Shown here piece after piece: positions 1 through 6,495 of a stretch of 6,653 nucleotides of DNA. A model generated the notes under the pieces. The model was not told the origin of the DNA. It did no database searches and saw nothing but the letters and a program-made list of their open reading frames with translations. How positions within the stretch are numbered: position 1 is the stretch's first letter; each line of letters starts with the position of its first letter. The position numbers and the translations under genes are program-made. The stretch comes from CAZMSQ01 sp964569025 (lineage in GTDB: Bacteria; Bacteroidota; Bacteroidia; Chitinophagales; Saprospiraceae), in assembly GCA_964569025.1 (NCBI GenBank), contig CAZMSQ010000076.1, positions 1 through 6,653 of the forward strand. The letters run 5' to 3'.

Positions 1-842
1 CCACCGCAATCTACCCCAGTCTCAAGGCCATTCTGAATGCCATCCGAACATGATGTAGCACCCACACAAAATTCGTTGGTTGAGTTTTCTTGAAACTGAC
101 CGCCAAAGGTGAGCGTGTCACCCTGTTCATTCGTCAGGAGAAAAAACCCATTCCCAAATTGACAACAAATTCCATCGCCGTAAGAGTCTGTGATGTAAAA
201 CTCATAACATGCATCAGGTAGACAAAAAGAGTCAATTACGAGTTGATTTTTAACCGTGTATCCACTCCCTGAATGCAAGACAGTCCCACCAGAATCCTTA
301 ATCTGCCAAGCTGTCTCAGCTGGATATTGATCGAGACGCAATCCTAGATAAACCCAATTATCAAGGCACACAATCGGGCAGGATGGACATTGGCTTCCGC
401 CACAATCGATGCCGGTTTCATCTCCATTCTGAATGCCATCGTTACACAAATCTTCTGTGACACAAAAATCGTTGCTGGTCTGGCTCCCAAATTGACCTCC
501 GGTAAAAAGAACTCCTCCGCTCGGGTTGGTGACTGTAAATGATCCTTCTCCGTATGCACAGCACATCCCATCACCGTATGAGTCTTCAATAGTGAATGTA
601 TAACAATCGACCCCAAGGCAAAATGAATCAATCACTGTACCTCCAGCGGTCGTATAATCGTCTCCACTGGCTACCACATCACCTGCTGCATTGGTCACCT
701 GCCAACTTGTTTCCTTGGGATAATTGTCGAAAGTCAACGTCACATAATACCAGTCATCGTCGCAAAATACCGGGCAGGATGGGCAGTTAGAGCCACCACA
801 ATCGATGCCGGTTTCATTCCCGTTTTGGATTCCGTCATTACA
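1..842 (-). repeat. 396-bp (132-residue) composite repeat, two full units and the start of a third
   Basis: The unit is one Cys-rich motif plus one beta-type module. Unit A is residues 384-515 (842 to 447), unit B is 516-647 (446 to 51), and unit C begins at residue 648 (50 to 1, truncated by the window). The period is exactly 132 residues both times. By hand count units A and B match at about 74 of 132 residues, so the duplication is old or diverged. Each module (410-511 and 542-643) carries W, then YP..T.WQ, then IDSFC, then DSYGDG.CC, then GGQF and ending FCV. The acidic DSYGDG loop might bind metal, but nothing proves it. The array probably continues to the left. Confidence 0.85.
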
Positions 843-1991
843 AGTCGGACACGGATCACACTCAGGGCCACCGCAATCCACCCCTGTCTCCAAGCCATTT
901 TGAAGCCCGTCTGAGCAAGTTGGACAAGGAGGACATTCCGGTCCGCCGCAGTCCACAGCAGTTTCGCTTCCATTCAAGACACCATCGCTGCAAGATTCTG
1001 GATATGTTTGACAGACATCGGCATTGAGAATGCTCTCACGGTCCCCTCCTGCTGCAAACAGAGCCCTCATCCGCGTATTTTGGCCGGCAGTGAAGAGATT
1101 CATACACGCATCGTCTGAATAGTCCATATAATTTTGCACCATATCTGTACTGGAGCAAGAGACATGGCCAGTTGCACACCCGTAGTTGGCGGCATCTGAA
1201 ACGGGGGTGTCCCCGACTCCGTCGTCCACGCTGCACCCTCCATCGCCCCAAATATGCCGGAGATTCAGCCAGTGACCAACCTCATGGGTCATGGTCCGGC
1301 CCAGATTAAAAGGCGCAGTTGCAGTACCTATGGTGCCGAAATACCGATAGTCATTCACTACACCATCGGTACTGGCCGGACCGCCCGGAAACTGGGCATA
1401 CCCGAGTATGCCTCCGCCGATATTGCAGACCCACACATTAAGGTAGGTATCAGTGGGCCAGGCATCTTTTCCACCACTTGACGCAAACTTGACGGCATCA
1501 TTGGTGCCGAATCCATTTACTGTGGTAGAGGTTCTTGTAATGCCATTGGTTGGATTGCCCTGGGGGTCGGTTACAGCCAGGCAGAATTCGATTTCAGAAT
1601 CTTCGGCCTGAGGCCAGGTGTTGTTTGCATCAGTGTTCAATCTGCGAAAATCTTCATTCAGGACTTCAATTTGGGAAAGGATTTGGGCCTCGCTGATATT
1701 CTCGGTTGCTGTTCGGTGTACGACATGTACCACAACTGGTATGGTAATGACCCCCTCTACAGCCACTCTGTTTTCAATTACCTGTCTGGCATGCTCCTCA
1801 ATGTCTCTGAGCCGGATGAGTCGCTCCGGATTGTCCTGAATCTGCTGTTGAAGCACCTCGACTGCTGCGCAGGTACGCTGAGCGGAGAGATCCTGAAACA
1901 TCCCATTGAGAAAGGTGAAAAAAATGATACCGAAAATAGGCAATATTGGGACAAGCCAAGACTTTGCGTAGCGATAAGACATCTGAGACAT
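1..1991 (-). CDS. Secreted M43 (cytophagalysin/pappalysin-type) zinc metalloprotease with Cys-rich repeat tail, 3' end beyond window
   Basis: One reading frame stays open from the ATG at 1991 to the window edge (663 codons, no stop). It probably encodes an exported zinc endopeptidase. Residues 1-38 look like a signal peptide: Arg and Lys near the N-terminus, a hydrophobic core at about 13-30, then LSAQ. A propeptide-like stretch (about 39-80) precedes the catalytic domain (about 81-327). The zinc motif is HEVGHWLNLRHIWG, with H236, E237, H240 and H246; Asn replaces the usual Gly of HExxHxxGxxH, a variant I recall as common in Bacteroidota M43 proteins. The Met-turn is NYMDY (M289), followed by DDACMNLF. 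Then come Cys-rich motifs and two beta-type modules (listed separately). ATG 1982 (Met4) is an alternative start; the frame has a stop at about 2064-2066 upstream. A T9SS C-terminal sorting domain is expected off the left edge but is not seen. M43 assignment is firm; natural substrate unknown. Confidence 0.93.
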   Translation of the reverse strand, partial: MSQMSYRYAKSWLVPILPIFGIIFFTFLNGMFQDLSAQRTCAAVEVLQQQIQDNPERLIRLRDIEEHARQVIENRVAVEGVITIPVVVHVVHRTATENISEAQILSQIEVLNEDFRRLNTDANNTWPQAEDSEIEFCLAVTDPQGNPTNGITRTSTTVNGFGTNDAVKFASSGGKDAWPTDTYLNVWVCNIGGGILGYAQFPGGPASTDGVVNDYRYFGTIGTATAPFNLGRTMTHEVGHWLNLRHIWGDGGCSVDDGVGDTPVSDAANYGCATGHVSCSSTDMVQNYMDYSDDACMNLFTAGQNTRMRALFAAGGDRESILNADVCQTYPESCSDGVLNGSETAVDCGGPECPPCPTCSDGLQNGLETGVDCGGPECDPCPTCNDGIQNGNETGIDCGGSNCPSCPVFCDDDWYYVTLTFDNYPKETSWQVTNAAGDVVASGDDYTTAGGTVIDSFCLGVDCYTFTIEDSYGDGMCCAYGEGSFTVTNPSGGVLFTGGQFGSQTSNDFCVTEDLCNDGIQNGDETGIDCGGSQCPSCPIVCLDNWVYLGLRLDQYPAETAWQIKDSGGTVLHSGSGYTVKNQLVIDSFCLPDACYEFYITDSYGDGICCQFGNGFFLLTNEQGDTLTFGGQFQENSTNEFCVGATSCSDGIQNGLETGVDCG
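768..992 (-). repeat. Three tandem 25-residue Cys-rich repeats (75-bp period) in the protease
   Basis: Residues 334-358, 359-383 and 384-408 share the pattern CxDGxxNGxETxxDCGG followed by xxCxxCP, with an exact 25-residue period and no indels. Each copy has four cysteines. Similar motifs are widespread as linkers in secreted proteins of Bacteroidota and myxobacteria. They probably act as small disulfide-stabilised spacers between the catalytic domain and the distal modules; that role is inferred. Confidence 0.88.
1011..1751 (-). other. M43 catalytic domain region of the protease
   Basis: This covers roughly residues 81-327 of the protease. It begins at the ITIPVVVHVVH strand typical of the family's N-terminal boundary and includes LNEDFRRLN (111-119), a feature of M43 proteins. 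It contains the zinc-binding helix at 236-246 and the Met-turn at 287-291, and ends near the Cys of ILNADVC (327). Cysteines at 189, 253, 272, 279 and 296 could form the disulfides expected of an exported enzyme. All catalytic residues are present, so the enzyme appears intact. Confidence 0.85.
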
Positions 1992-2105
1992 ATTGCAGAT
2001 ATGATTTGACCAACGAAGAGAATACTTTGTAAGGTACACCAAACCTTCTAAACGGCATGTATCCTACCACTTTCAAATCGTAAATAGTACCCTTAATCTC
2101 ACAAT
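1992..2105. other. Intergenic gap between coaE and the protease gene
   Basis: This 114-bp stretch lies between two leftward genes. I see no convincing hairpin terminator for coaE and no strong Shine-Dalgarno sequence before the protease start, which is usual for Bacteroidota. The only candidate signal is a poor match to a Bacteroidota promoter, listed separately. Confidence 0.5.
2074..2104 (-). promoter_or_regulatory. Weak candidate Bacteroidota-type promoter for the protease gene
   Basis: On the minus strand TTG is followed 19 bases later by TACGATTTG. The Bacteroidota consensus is TTTG about 19-21 bases before TAnnTTTG, so the downstream box has one extra base. If it is used, transcription would start near 2067 and leave a leader of about 75 nt. 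AT-rich DNA gives such matches by chance, so this is only a candidate. Confidence 0.2.
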
Positions 2106-2699
2106 TCAGTGATGACTGATGAACGCCCTATGAATGCGAAGCACCTGATTGATAAGCCCTTGCTGGCCATCGTTGATAATGACCATATCGGCCAGAATAA
2201 GCTTCTTCCATTCGGGCCATTGTCTGTCAATCCGCTCTTGAACCTGTGCCCACGAGAGCCCGTCTCGCTGCATCACTCGATGGATACGTGTGGATTTCGG
2301 AGCGAATACCTCAATCATTTTATCGAGGGCCACATAGCTGCCGGATTCATAGAGCAGGGCTGCCTCTTTCAGGGTATAAGGCGCCTGATGGTGCAAAGCC
2401 TGCCACTTCTCTCCGTCGCGGGCCACGGCCGGGTGGACAATTTCATTGAGTTGCCGGAGCAACTCGGGATTTGGGAACACCTGACTCGCAATCCATGGCC
2501 GATTCAGATGGCCTTCCTCAACATAAGCCTTCTTTCCCAACACTTCAACGATTTGCTGCCGAACGTTTTGGTCGGATTCCATGAGCTCACGCGCCCTTTG
2601 ATCAGCATTATAAATGGGAACACCAAGCAGAGAGAAGATAGAGCAAACCGTCGACTTCCCGCTTCCAATGCCGCCTGTAATTCCTACCTTGAGTCCCAT
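2106..2699 (-). CDS. coaE: Dephospho-CoA kinase (CoaE)
   Basis: This enzyme catalyses the last step of coenzyme A synthesis, ATP-dependent 3'-phosphorylation of dephospho-CoA, in the cytoplasm. From the ATG at 2699 the protein is 197 residues, the normal family length. The P-loop GGIGSGKS is at residues 9-16, preceded by MGLKVGIT. NADQRAREL corresponds to the conserved (D/N)AD.iArel substrate-site segment. EIVHPAV matches the family HP motif and ALLYESG its PLLFE-like strand. VMQRDGLS.......RIDRQW and ILADMVIINDG match the C-terminal lid and base-binding region. An in-frame ATG at 2738 would add 13 residues (MEVLNLTTKSTYS) that look unlike any CoaE N-terminus; I prefer 2699, but neither start has a strong ribosome binding site. 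It is a housekeeping gene, and the protease gene lies 114 bp downstream on the same strand. Confidence 0.95.
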   Translation of the reverse strand: MGLKVGITGGIGSGKSTVCSIFSLLGVPIYNADQRARELMESDQNVRQQIVEVLGKKAYVEEGHLNRPWIASQVFPNPELLRQLNEIVHPAVARDGEKWQALHHQAPYTLKEAALLYESGSYVALDKMIEVFAPKSTRIHRVMQRDGLSWAQVQERIDRQWPEWKKLILADMVIINDGQQGLINQVLRIHRAFISHH

Positions 2700-2818
2700 A
2701 GAATAAGTGGATTTGGTAGTTAAATTAAGAACTTCCATTTCTTCACCAAAACATTTTTTACCTTCATTGGTGATACTTCCGGGGAATACTCCGATGGAGA
2801 TTCTTATAGAATGAGAAC
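2700..2818. promoter_or_regulatory. Divergent intergenic region between coaE and the porP-like gene
   Basis: Both the coaE and porP-like transcripts should begin here, because the flanking genes point away from each other. The region is AT-rich near coaE. I found no good TTTG/TAnnTTTG promoter pair in either direction. Just before the porP start lies a 13-bp inverted repeat, ATTCTTATAGAAT (2800-2812). A four-codon mini-ORF, ATGAGAACATGA (2811-2822), overlaps the start codon. The promoter role is inferred from gene orientation alone. Confidence 0.45.
2800..2812. repeat. 13-bp inverted repeat upstream of the porP-like gene
   Basis: ATTCT and AGAAT flank the 3-base spacer TAT and end 6 bases before the ATG at 2819. 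It could be an operator or a weak RNA hairpin over the ribosome site. A 5-bp arm is short enough to be chance. Confidence 0.3.
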
Positions 2819-3838
2819 ATGAGCACCTCTTTAAAGATCATATTGGCATTCTCCACCTTTCTTTTTCCGGGTTTACTCAGGGGGCAAGATGCTGACGTAC
2901 ATTTTTCTCAGTTTTTTCACAGTCCTCTGTTCCTAAATCCGGCTCTGACTGGAGCTGAAGATGCAGATTTGCGGTTTGCTGCGGTGCACCGCCGTCAGTG
3001 GCAGTCGGTCCCCGTACCTTACCTCACCTTTGCTGCCGCTGGAGATGCCCGCCTTCCCCTTACCATTGCGGACCGGGCAGCCATTTCAGTCGGCCTGACC
3101 CTTGTGCATGATGAAGCTGGAGATGGTAATTTGTCGCTCACGGCTTTGAGTGCCAATGTATCTGCCCGGGTGGAGCTCAGCAGGCATCACGCTTTGTCTG
3201 TAGGCTTCGCCTTAGGTGGGGGGCAGCGAGGTGTTGATCCGGGTAGGTTACAATGGGGTTCGCAGTTTGATGGGGAGATTTTCAATCCGGGCCAGATACC
3301 GGGAGAACAGCTGGAGCATCTGACCCGTGGATTTGCCGATCTCTCGGGGGGACTCAACTGGCAGGTCACCCCTTCTGATGACATCCGTTTTGATATTGGG
3401 GCGGGGGTATTTCATGTCAACCGGCCGGATATCAGCTTCCTTGGGCTTGAGCGCCAGCCCTGGGCGATGCGGATATCAGCCTATGCCATGGGGACCGCCC
3501 GGCTGTCCGGGCCATTGCTGCTGCGAGCGCATTCCATGGTGCAAGTTCAGGGCACGAAACGAGAGATTCTCATCGGAAGCGGACTGATAATGGAGCTTGA
3601 CGCACGTCCCGGGAGCGGGCTCGCAATAGGGGGGCATATGACCGTCAGAGTTGGTGATGCCATCATTCCTACCCTTGAAATACGGTATGGGCCATGGACA
3701 GCCGGGGTGAGTTTTGACATCAACACCTCCGGATTCCGCACTGCCACCGCCCAACGCGGAGGGCCGGAACTGGTGCTCATCCACACCATACGGCCTGTGA
3801 GACCACCCGGAATTTTTGAATCTTGTCCAATATACTGA
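2819..3838 (+). CDS. PorP/SprF family type IX secretion system outer-membrane protein
   Basis: This 339-residue protein belongs to the PorP/SprF family, outer-membrane beta-barrels associated with T9SS and gliding. Family members are thought to help secrete or anchor particular cargo proteins at the surface. A signal peptide spans about residues 1-22 (hydrophobic core at about 7-20). The mature N-terminus carries the hallmark FSQFFHSPLFLNPALTG at 29-45, and RRQWQ at 58-62 matches the usual R.QW element. The rest alternates like beta strands. Near the C-terminus SFDINTSG is followed by GGPELVLIHTI, and the protein ends CPIY (336-339), resembling the CPRF-type ends of the family. The start is fixed by the signal peptide. 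The next gene begins 43 bp downstream on the same strand, so co-transcription is possible, although the functional link is not obvious. The M43 protease on the other side of coaE is a possible cargo partner, but this is speculative. Which paralogue it is cannot be said. Confidence 0.93.
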   Translation: MSTSLKIILAFSTFLFPGLLRGQDADVHFSQFFHSPLFLNPALTGAEDADLRFAAVHRRQWQSVPVPYLTFAAAGDARLPLTIADRAAISVGLTLVHDEAGDGNLSLTALSANVSARVELSRHHALSVGFALGGGQRGVDPGRLQWGSQFDGEIFNPGQIPGEQLEHLTRGFADLSGGLNWQVTPSDDIRFDIGAGVFHVNRPDISFLGLERQPWAMRISAYAMGTARLSGPLLLRAHSMVQVQGTKREILIGSGLIMELDARPGSGLAIGGHMTVRVGDAIIPTLEIRYGPWTAGVSFDINTSGFRTATAQRGGPELVLIHTIRPVRPPGIFESCPIY

Positions 3839-3881
3839 GTCAAAACCAACAACCTGTACCTCAGCAAACTGTTTAAAGGGC

Positions 3882-5204
3882 ATGCAACTTAATCCAGTCC
3901 TGTTGTCCATTCCTGTTTTTTTCATCCTCATGGCACTTGAAGTTGTCTTTGAGGCTGTGACCGGACGCCATACCTATCGGCTCAACGATGCTTTGACGAA
4001 CATCAGCACGGGCATTCTCAACCAACTCACCGGGGTTTTTGTCAAAGTGGTGACCGTCGGCGTGTATGTTTGGGTGGAAGCCCAGACCGGGATTTTTGAC
4101 TTGCCGGCTAATGGGTGGACATTTCTGGCTGTTTTTGTCTTGTACGATCTATGTTATTATTGGAGTCACCGGATGGCGCATGAGGTCAGCCTGTTTTGGG
4201 GCGGGCATGTGGTGCATCACCAAAGCGAAGAATACAATCTTTCGGTGGCCCTTCGGCAGAGTGCCACTTCATTCATTTGGTCATTGCCTTTCTATTTGCC
4301 CCTGGCAATCTTTGGCTTTGACCCCATGCAATTTCTGCTAGCAGGAGGTTTGAATCTTGTCTATCAGTTTTGGATTCACACAAACCACATCGGCAAGCTT
4401 GGTCCTCTTGAATGGGTGCTGAACACGCCGAGTCACCATCGGGTACACCACGGCAGAGATCCAAAGTACATTGACAAAAACTATGCTGGCGTTTTTATCA
4501 TCTGGGATCGTCTGTTCGGCACCTTTCAGGTTGAAGAAGAACGACCTCGCTACGGCATTACCAAGCCACTGAACAGCTGGGATCCGGTGTATGCAAATGT
4601 GGCGCATTATAAGGATCTGTTCAAGCTTGCTGCCCGGGCACGCTCGCCCCGGGAATTAGGGATGGTGCTTTTCGGAAAGCCCGGGGCGATTTCGTTGCCT
4701 CTTGCAGCTGACGAGAGTCTTCAAGCTGACAGTATTGTGAAGTACAACCAGCTGGTAAACCACCGGGGGTGGAATTGGTACACGGGTATTCAGTTCACCT
4801 TCACCACAGCAATCACGGCCTTTTTTTTATTCACACGCAGTGATTGGCCAATCATGCACCAGGGGGTGATGGCGGGCTGGATAGCCCTGAGTCTCATTCT
4901 TTCAGCCAGAAAACTCGTCCGTTTCAACCCATTGATAATGGTAGCAGATGCCTTGAGACTTGTGCTCCTTGCTTTGATCTTCCGATGGATTGGCGATCCT
5001 TCCGGCATGCTGTGGATTGTTGTTGGCTGGATTGGCATCACCCTGATCTGTTTGATTGTTCTGTACACAAAAAGCTCTTATCATGGACATTCCCACAATC
5101 GACACACCCGGAATCAGCAAGAGCTTCGACAGGCTGATTGCATCCCATCGGGAAATAGGAAACCGGACAATCCGCCAGAGAAAGGCGGCTCTGTTGCGTC
5201 TTGA
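3882..5204 (+). CDS. Alkylglycerol monooxygenase-like membrane di-iron hydroxylase (fatty acid hydroxylase/sterol desaturase superfamily)
   Basis: The protein is 440 residues from the ATG at 3882, close to the length I recall for animal AGMO (about 445). The superfamily binds two irons through histidine clusters at the membrane face and uses O2 to hydroxylate lipids. Visible clusters are HRMAH (96-100), HVVHH (109-113), HTNH (166-169) and HHRVHH (185-190). The strings SEEYNLSVALRQS (115-127), NTPSHHRVHHG and DKNYAGVFIIWDRLFGTF (198-215) resemble the AGMO/TMEM195 branch more than sterol desaturases or carotenoid hydroxylases. Hydrophobic segments lie near 5-25, 45-65, 80-94, 130-145 and 150-165, with a C-terminal set near 303-317, 329-341, 352-369 and 376-395. 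In animals AGMO needs tetrahydrobiopterin; the cofactor here is unknown. The last 40 residues (401-440) are hydrophilic, rich in His, Asn and Arg, and lie wholly inside the overlap with the next gene. A TTG at 3816 could extend the frame into porP but adds nothing family-like. Confidence 0.85.
   Translation: MQLNPVLLSIPVFFILMALEVVFEAVTGRHTYRLNDALTNISTGILNQLTGVFVKVVTVGVYVWVEAQTGIFDLPANGWTFLAVFVLYDLCYYWSHRMAHEVSLFWGGHVVHHQSEEYNLSVALRQSATSFIWSLPFYLPLAIFGFDPMQFLLAGGLNLVYQFWIHTNHIGKLGPLEWVLNTPSHHRVHHGRDPKYIDKNYAGVFIIWDRLFGTFQVEEERPRYGITKPLNSWDPVYANVAHYKDLFKLAARARSPRELGMVLFGKPGAISLPLAADESLQADSIVKYNQLVNHRGWNWYTGIQFTFTTAITAFFLFTRSDWPIMHQGVMAGWIALSLILSARKLVRFNPLIMVADALRLVLLALIFRWIGDPSGMLWIVVGWIGITLICLIVLYTKSSYHGHSHNRHTRNQQELRQADCIPSGNRKPDNPPEKGGSVAS
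5083..5204 (+). other. 122-bp out-of-frame overlap between the AGMO-like and ALDH3 genes
   Basis: The first 40 codons of the dehydrogenase share DNA with the last 40 residues and stop codon (TGA 5202-5204) of the oxygenase, in different frames. The dehydrogenase frame carries recognisable family sequence here, while the oxygenase frame gives a low-complexity polar tail. The tail therefore looks like a secondary extension over the older dehydrogenase sequence. A run of five A at 5069-5073 lies just before the overlap, so an indel or read error there could also explain it. Confidence 0.8.
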
Positions 5205-6495
5205 AAAAACTGTGATTCGCTACCGGGATAGATTAAAGAAAGCGGTATCTGATGATTTTAGCAAACCCGCTGAAGAAACCGATCTGACGGAAATCCTGCC
5301 ACTCATCAGCGAAATCCGCCACATCCGCCGGAACCTCGGCCACTGGCTGGCACCAAAAAGTGTTTCAACGCCTCTCCCATTGATGGGGGCATCATCTCGC
5401 ATTGAGCTGAGACCCAAGGGGGTCGTTCTTGTCATTTCACCCTGGAATTACCCCATCCTGCTGACGCTCAGCCCCCTTGCCGGAGCCATAGCTGGCGGAA
5501 ATGCGGTCATGGTCAAGCCCTCGGAATTCACCCCACACACGTCCGGCTTGCTCAGCATGATGCTCAGTGAAATTTTTTCCGAATCCGAGGTGTGTGTCGT
5601 TTGTGGTGACGCGGAGGTAGCCCGTGAGGTATTGCAGCTCCCCTTTCACCATATCTTTTTCACCGGCTCCACCAGGGTGGGCAAGCTGGTGATGAAAGCG
5701 GCTGCAGAGCATCTCAGTAGTATCACTCTCGAACTGGGCGGAAAATCGCCAGTGATTGTTGATGCAACAGCCAATATTGATAAAGCCGCACGGCGCATTG
5801 CCTGGGGGAAGTTTCTGAATGCTGGTCAGACCTGTGTAGCTCCGGACTATGTGTTGGCTCAGCGGGATATTGCCCGGCCGCTGGCTGAAGCAATTATCAA
5901 ATATTGGGAGTCCTTCGCAGAAGGAGCGCATCCTGCATACAGCGGCATGGTCAATGAGCAACATCGTGATTCTCGCGCAGCCATGCTTGAGGAACTTCCG
6001 GACTCTGCAGAGTTGTTTCAACCCAAGGCCAATTTGACTCAAACCCGGTCTGCGTTGCATCCTACCATCGTATTTGGATCAGCATCTGCGCATTCTCGGC
6101 TTATGAAGGAAGAGATTTTTGGGCCCATCCTCCCAATCCACACTTTTGACACCTTTGACGAGGCAATTTCTTCCGTCAACACGTTAGACCGTCCATTGGT
6201 CACTTATATTTTTTCAACCTCCAAAAAGCACATTCGCAGGTTAAAAAATGAAACGGCTTCAGGGGCGGTGTGCATCAATCATACCCTTGTCTATCTTTTC
6301 AATCCGGAATTACCCTTTGGCGGTGTCAACAATAGCGGATTCGGAAAGTCCCACGGCTATTTTTCTTTGCGTGAGTTCACGTATGAGCGTGCCATCTTCC
6401 ACCAACGCCTTCCATTCAGTGTGGCTGATATGCTGAGGCCGCCCTACAATGGCTTCAAGCGGTGGCTGATTGAGTTTTCGCTGCGTTACTTTTAA
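5083..6495 (+). CDS. ALDH3-family (fatty) aldehyde dehydrogenase
   Basis: This NAD(P)-dependent enzyme oxidises aldehydes to carboxylic acids. From the ATG at 5083 it has 470 residues, the expected length for ALDH3 proteins, which lack the longer N-terminal region of ALDH1/2. Visible sites are SPWNYP with the oxyanion Asn122, MVKPSE with the cofactor-binding Lys145, FFTGSTRVGK (192-201), general base Glu217 in LELGGKSP, catalytic Cys251 in NAGQTCVAPDY, and EEIFGPILP (343-351). ELPFGGVNNSGFGKSHG (409-425) and the PPYNGFKRW end (453-461) are ALDH3 features. All catalytic residues are present. Unlike animal ALDH3A2 it has no C-terminal membrane anchor. Family-like sequence begins at about residue 14, inside the overlap, which supports this frame and start. 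It overlaps the upstream oxygenase gene by 122 bp, so the two are probably co-transcribed, and a role in clearing aldehydes made by that enzyme is a natural inference. The actual substrate is not shown. Confidence 0.95.
   Translation: MDIPTIDTPGISKSFDRLIASHREIGNRTIRQRKAALLRLEKTVIRYRDRLKKAVSDDFSKPAEETDLTEILPLISEIRHIRRNLGHWLAPKSVSTPLPLMGASSRIELRPKGVVLVISPWNYPILLTLSPLAGAIAGGNAVMVKPSEFTPHTSGLLSMMLSEIFSESEVCVVCGDAEVAREVLQLPFHHIFFTGSTRVGKLVMKAAAEHLSSITLELGGKSPVIVDATANIDKAARRIAWGKFLNAGQTCVAPDYVLAQRDIARPLAEAIIKYWESFAEGAHPAYSGMVNEQHRDSRAAMLEELPDSAELFQPKANLTQTRSALHPTIVFGSASAHSRLMKEEIFGPILPIHTFDTFDEAISSVNTLDRPLVTYIFSTSKKHIRRLKNETASGAVCINHTLVYLFNPELPFGGVNNSGFGKSHGYFSLREFTYERAIFHQRLPFSVADMLRPPYNGFKRWLIEFSLRYF

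Noticed and set aside
1..842. CRISPR array or non-coding tandem repeat
   Set aside because: The repeat units are coding, in frame with the protease, and diverged in the way protein repeats are; there are no short identical repeats with unique spacers.
1..1991. Protease gene broken into several short minus-strand pieces
   Set aside because: Hand translation from 1991 gives one continuous frame to the window edge without a stop; the short pieces come from other frames.
2109..2723. 204-codon open frame on the plus strand across coaE
   Set aside because: It lies almost exactly antisense to a clear CoaE with all family motifs; its translation has no recognisable domain. It is a shadow frame.
3816..3881. 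TTG start extending the oxygenase by 22 residues into porP
   Set aside because: The added residues are polar and unlike family N-termini; the ATG at 3882 opens directly into a hydrophobic segment.
3476..3931. 151-codon minus-strand frame across the end of porP
   Set aside because: It is antisense to conserved PorP C-terminal sequence, with no signal peptide, domain or ribosome site.
5056..5082. TTG start extending the dehydrogenase by 9 residues
   Set aside because: The ATG at 5083 already precedes the family-like region, and the extension would lengthen the overlap with no gain in similarity.
5437..6060. 207-codon open frame on the minus strand within the dehydrogenase gene
   Set aside because: It is antisense to the conserved ALDH3 core (Asn122 to beyond Cys251) and its translation shows no family features.
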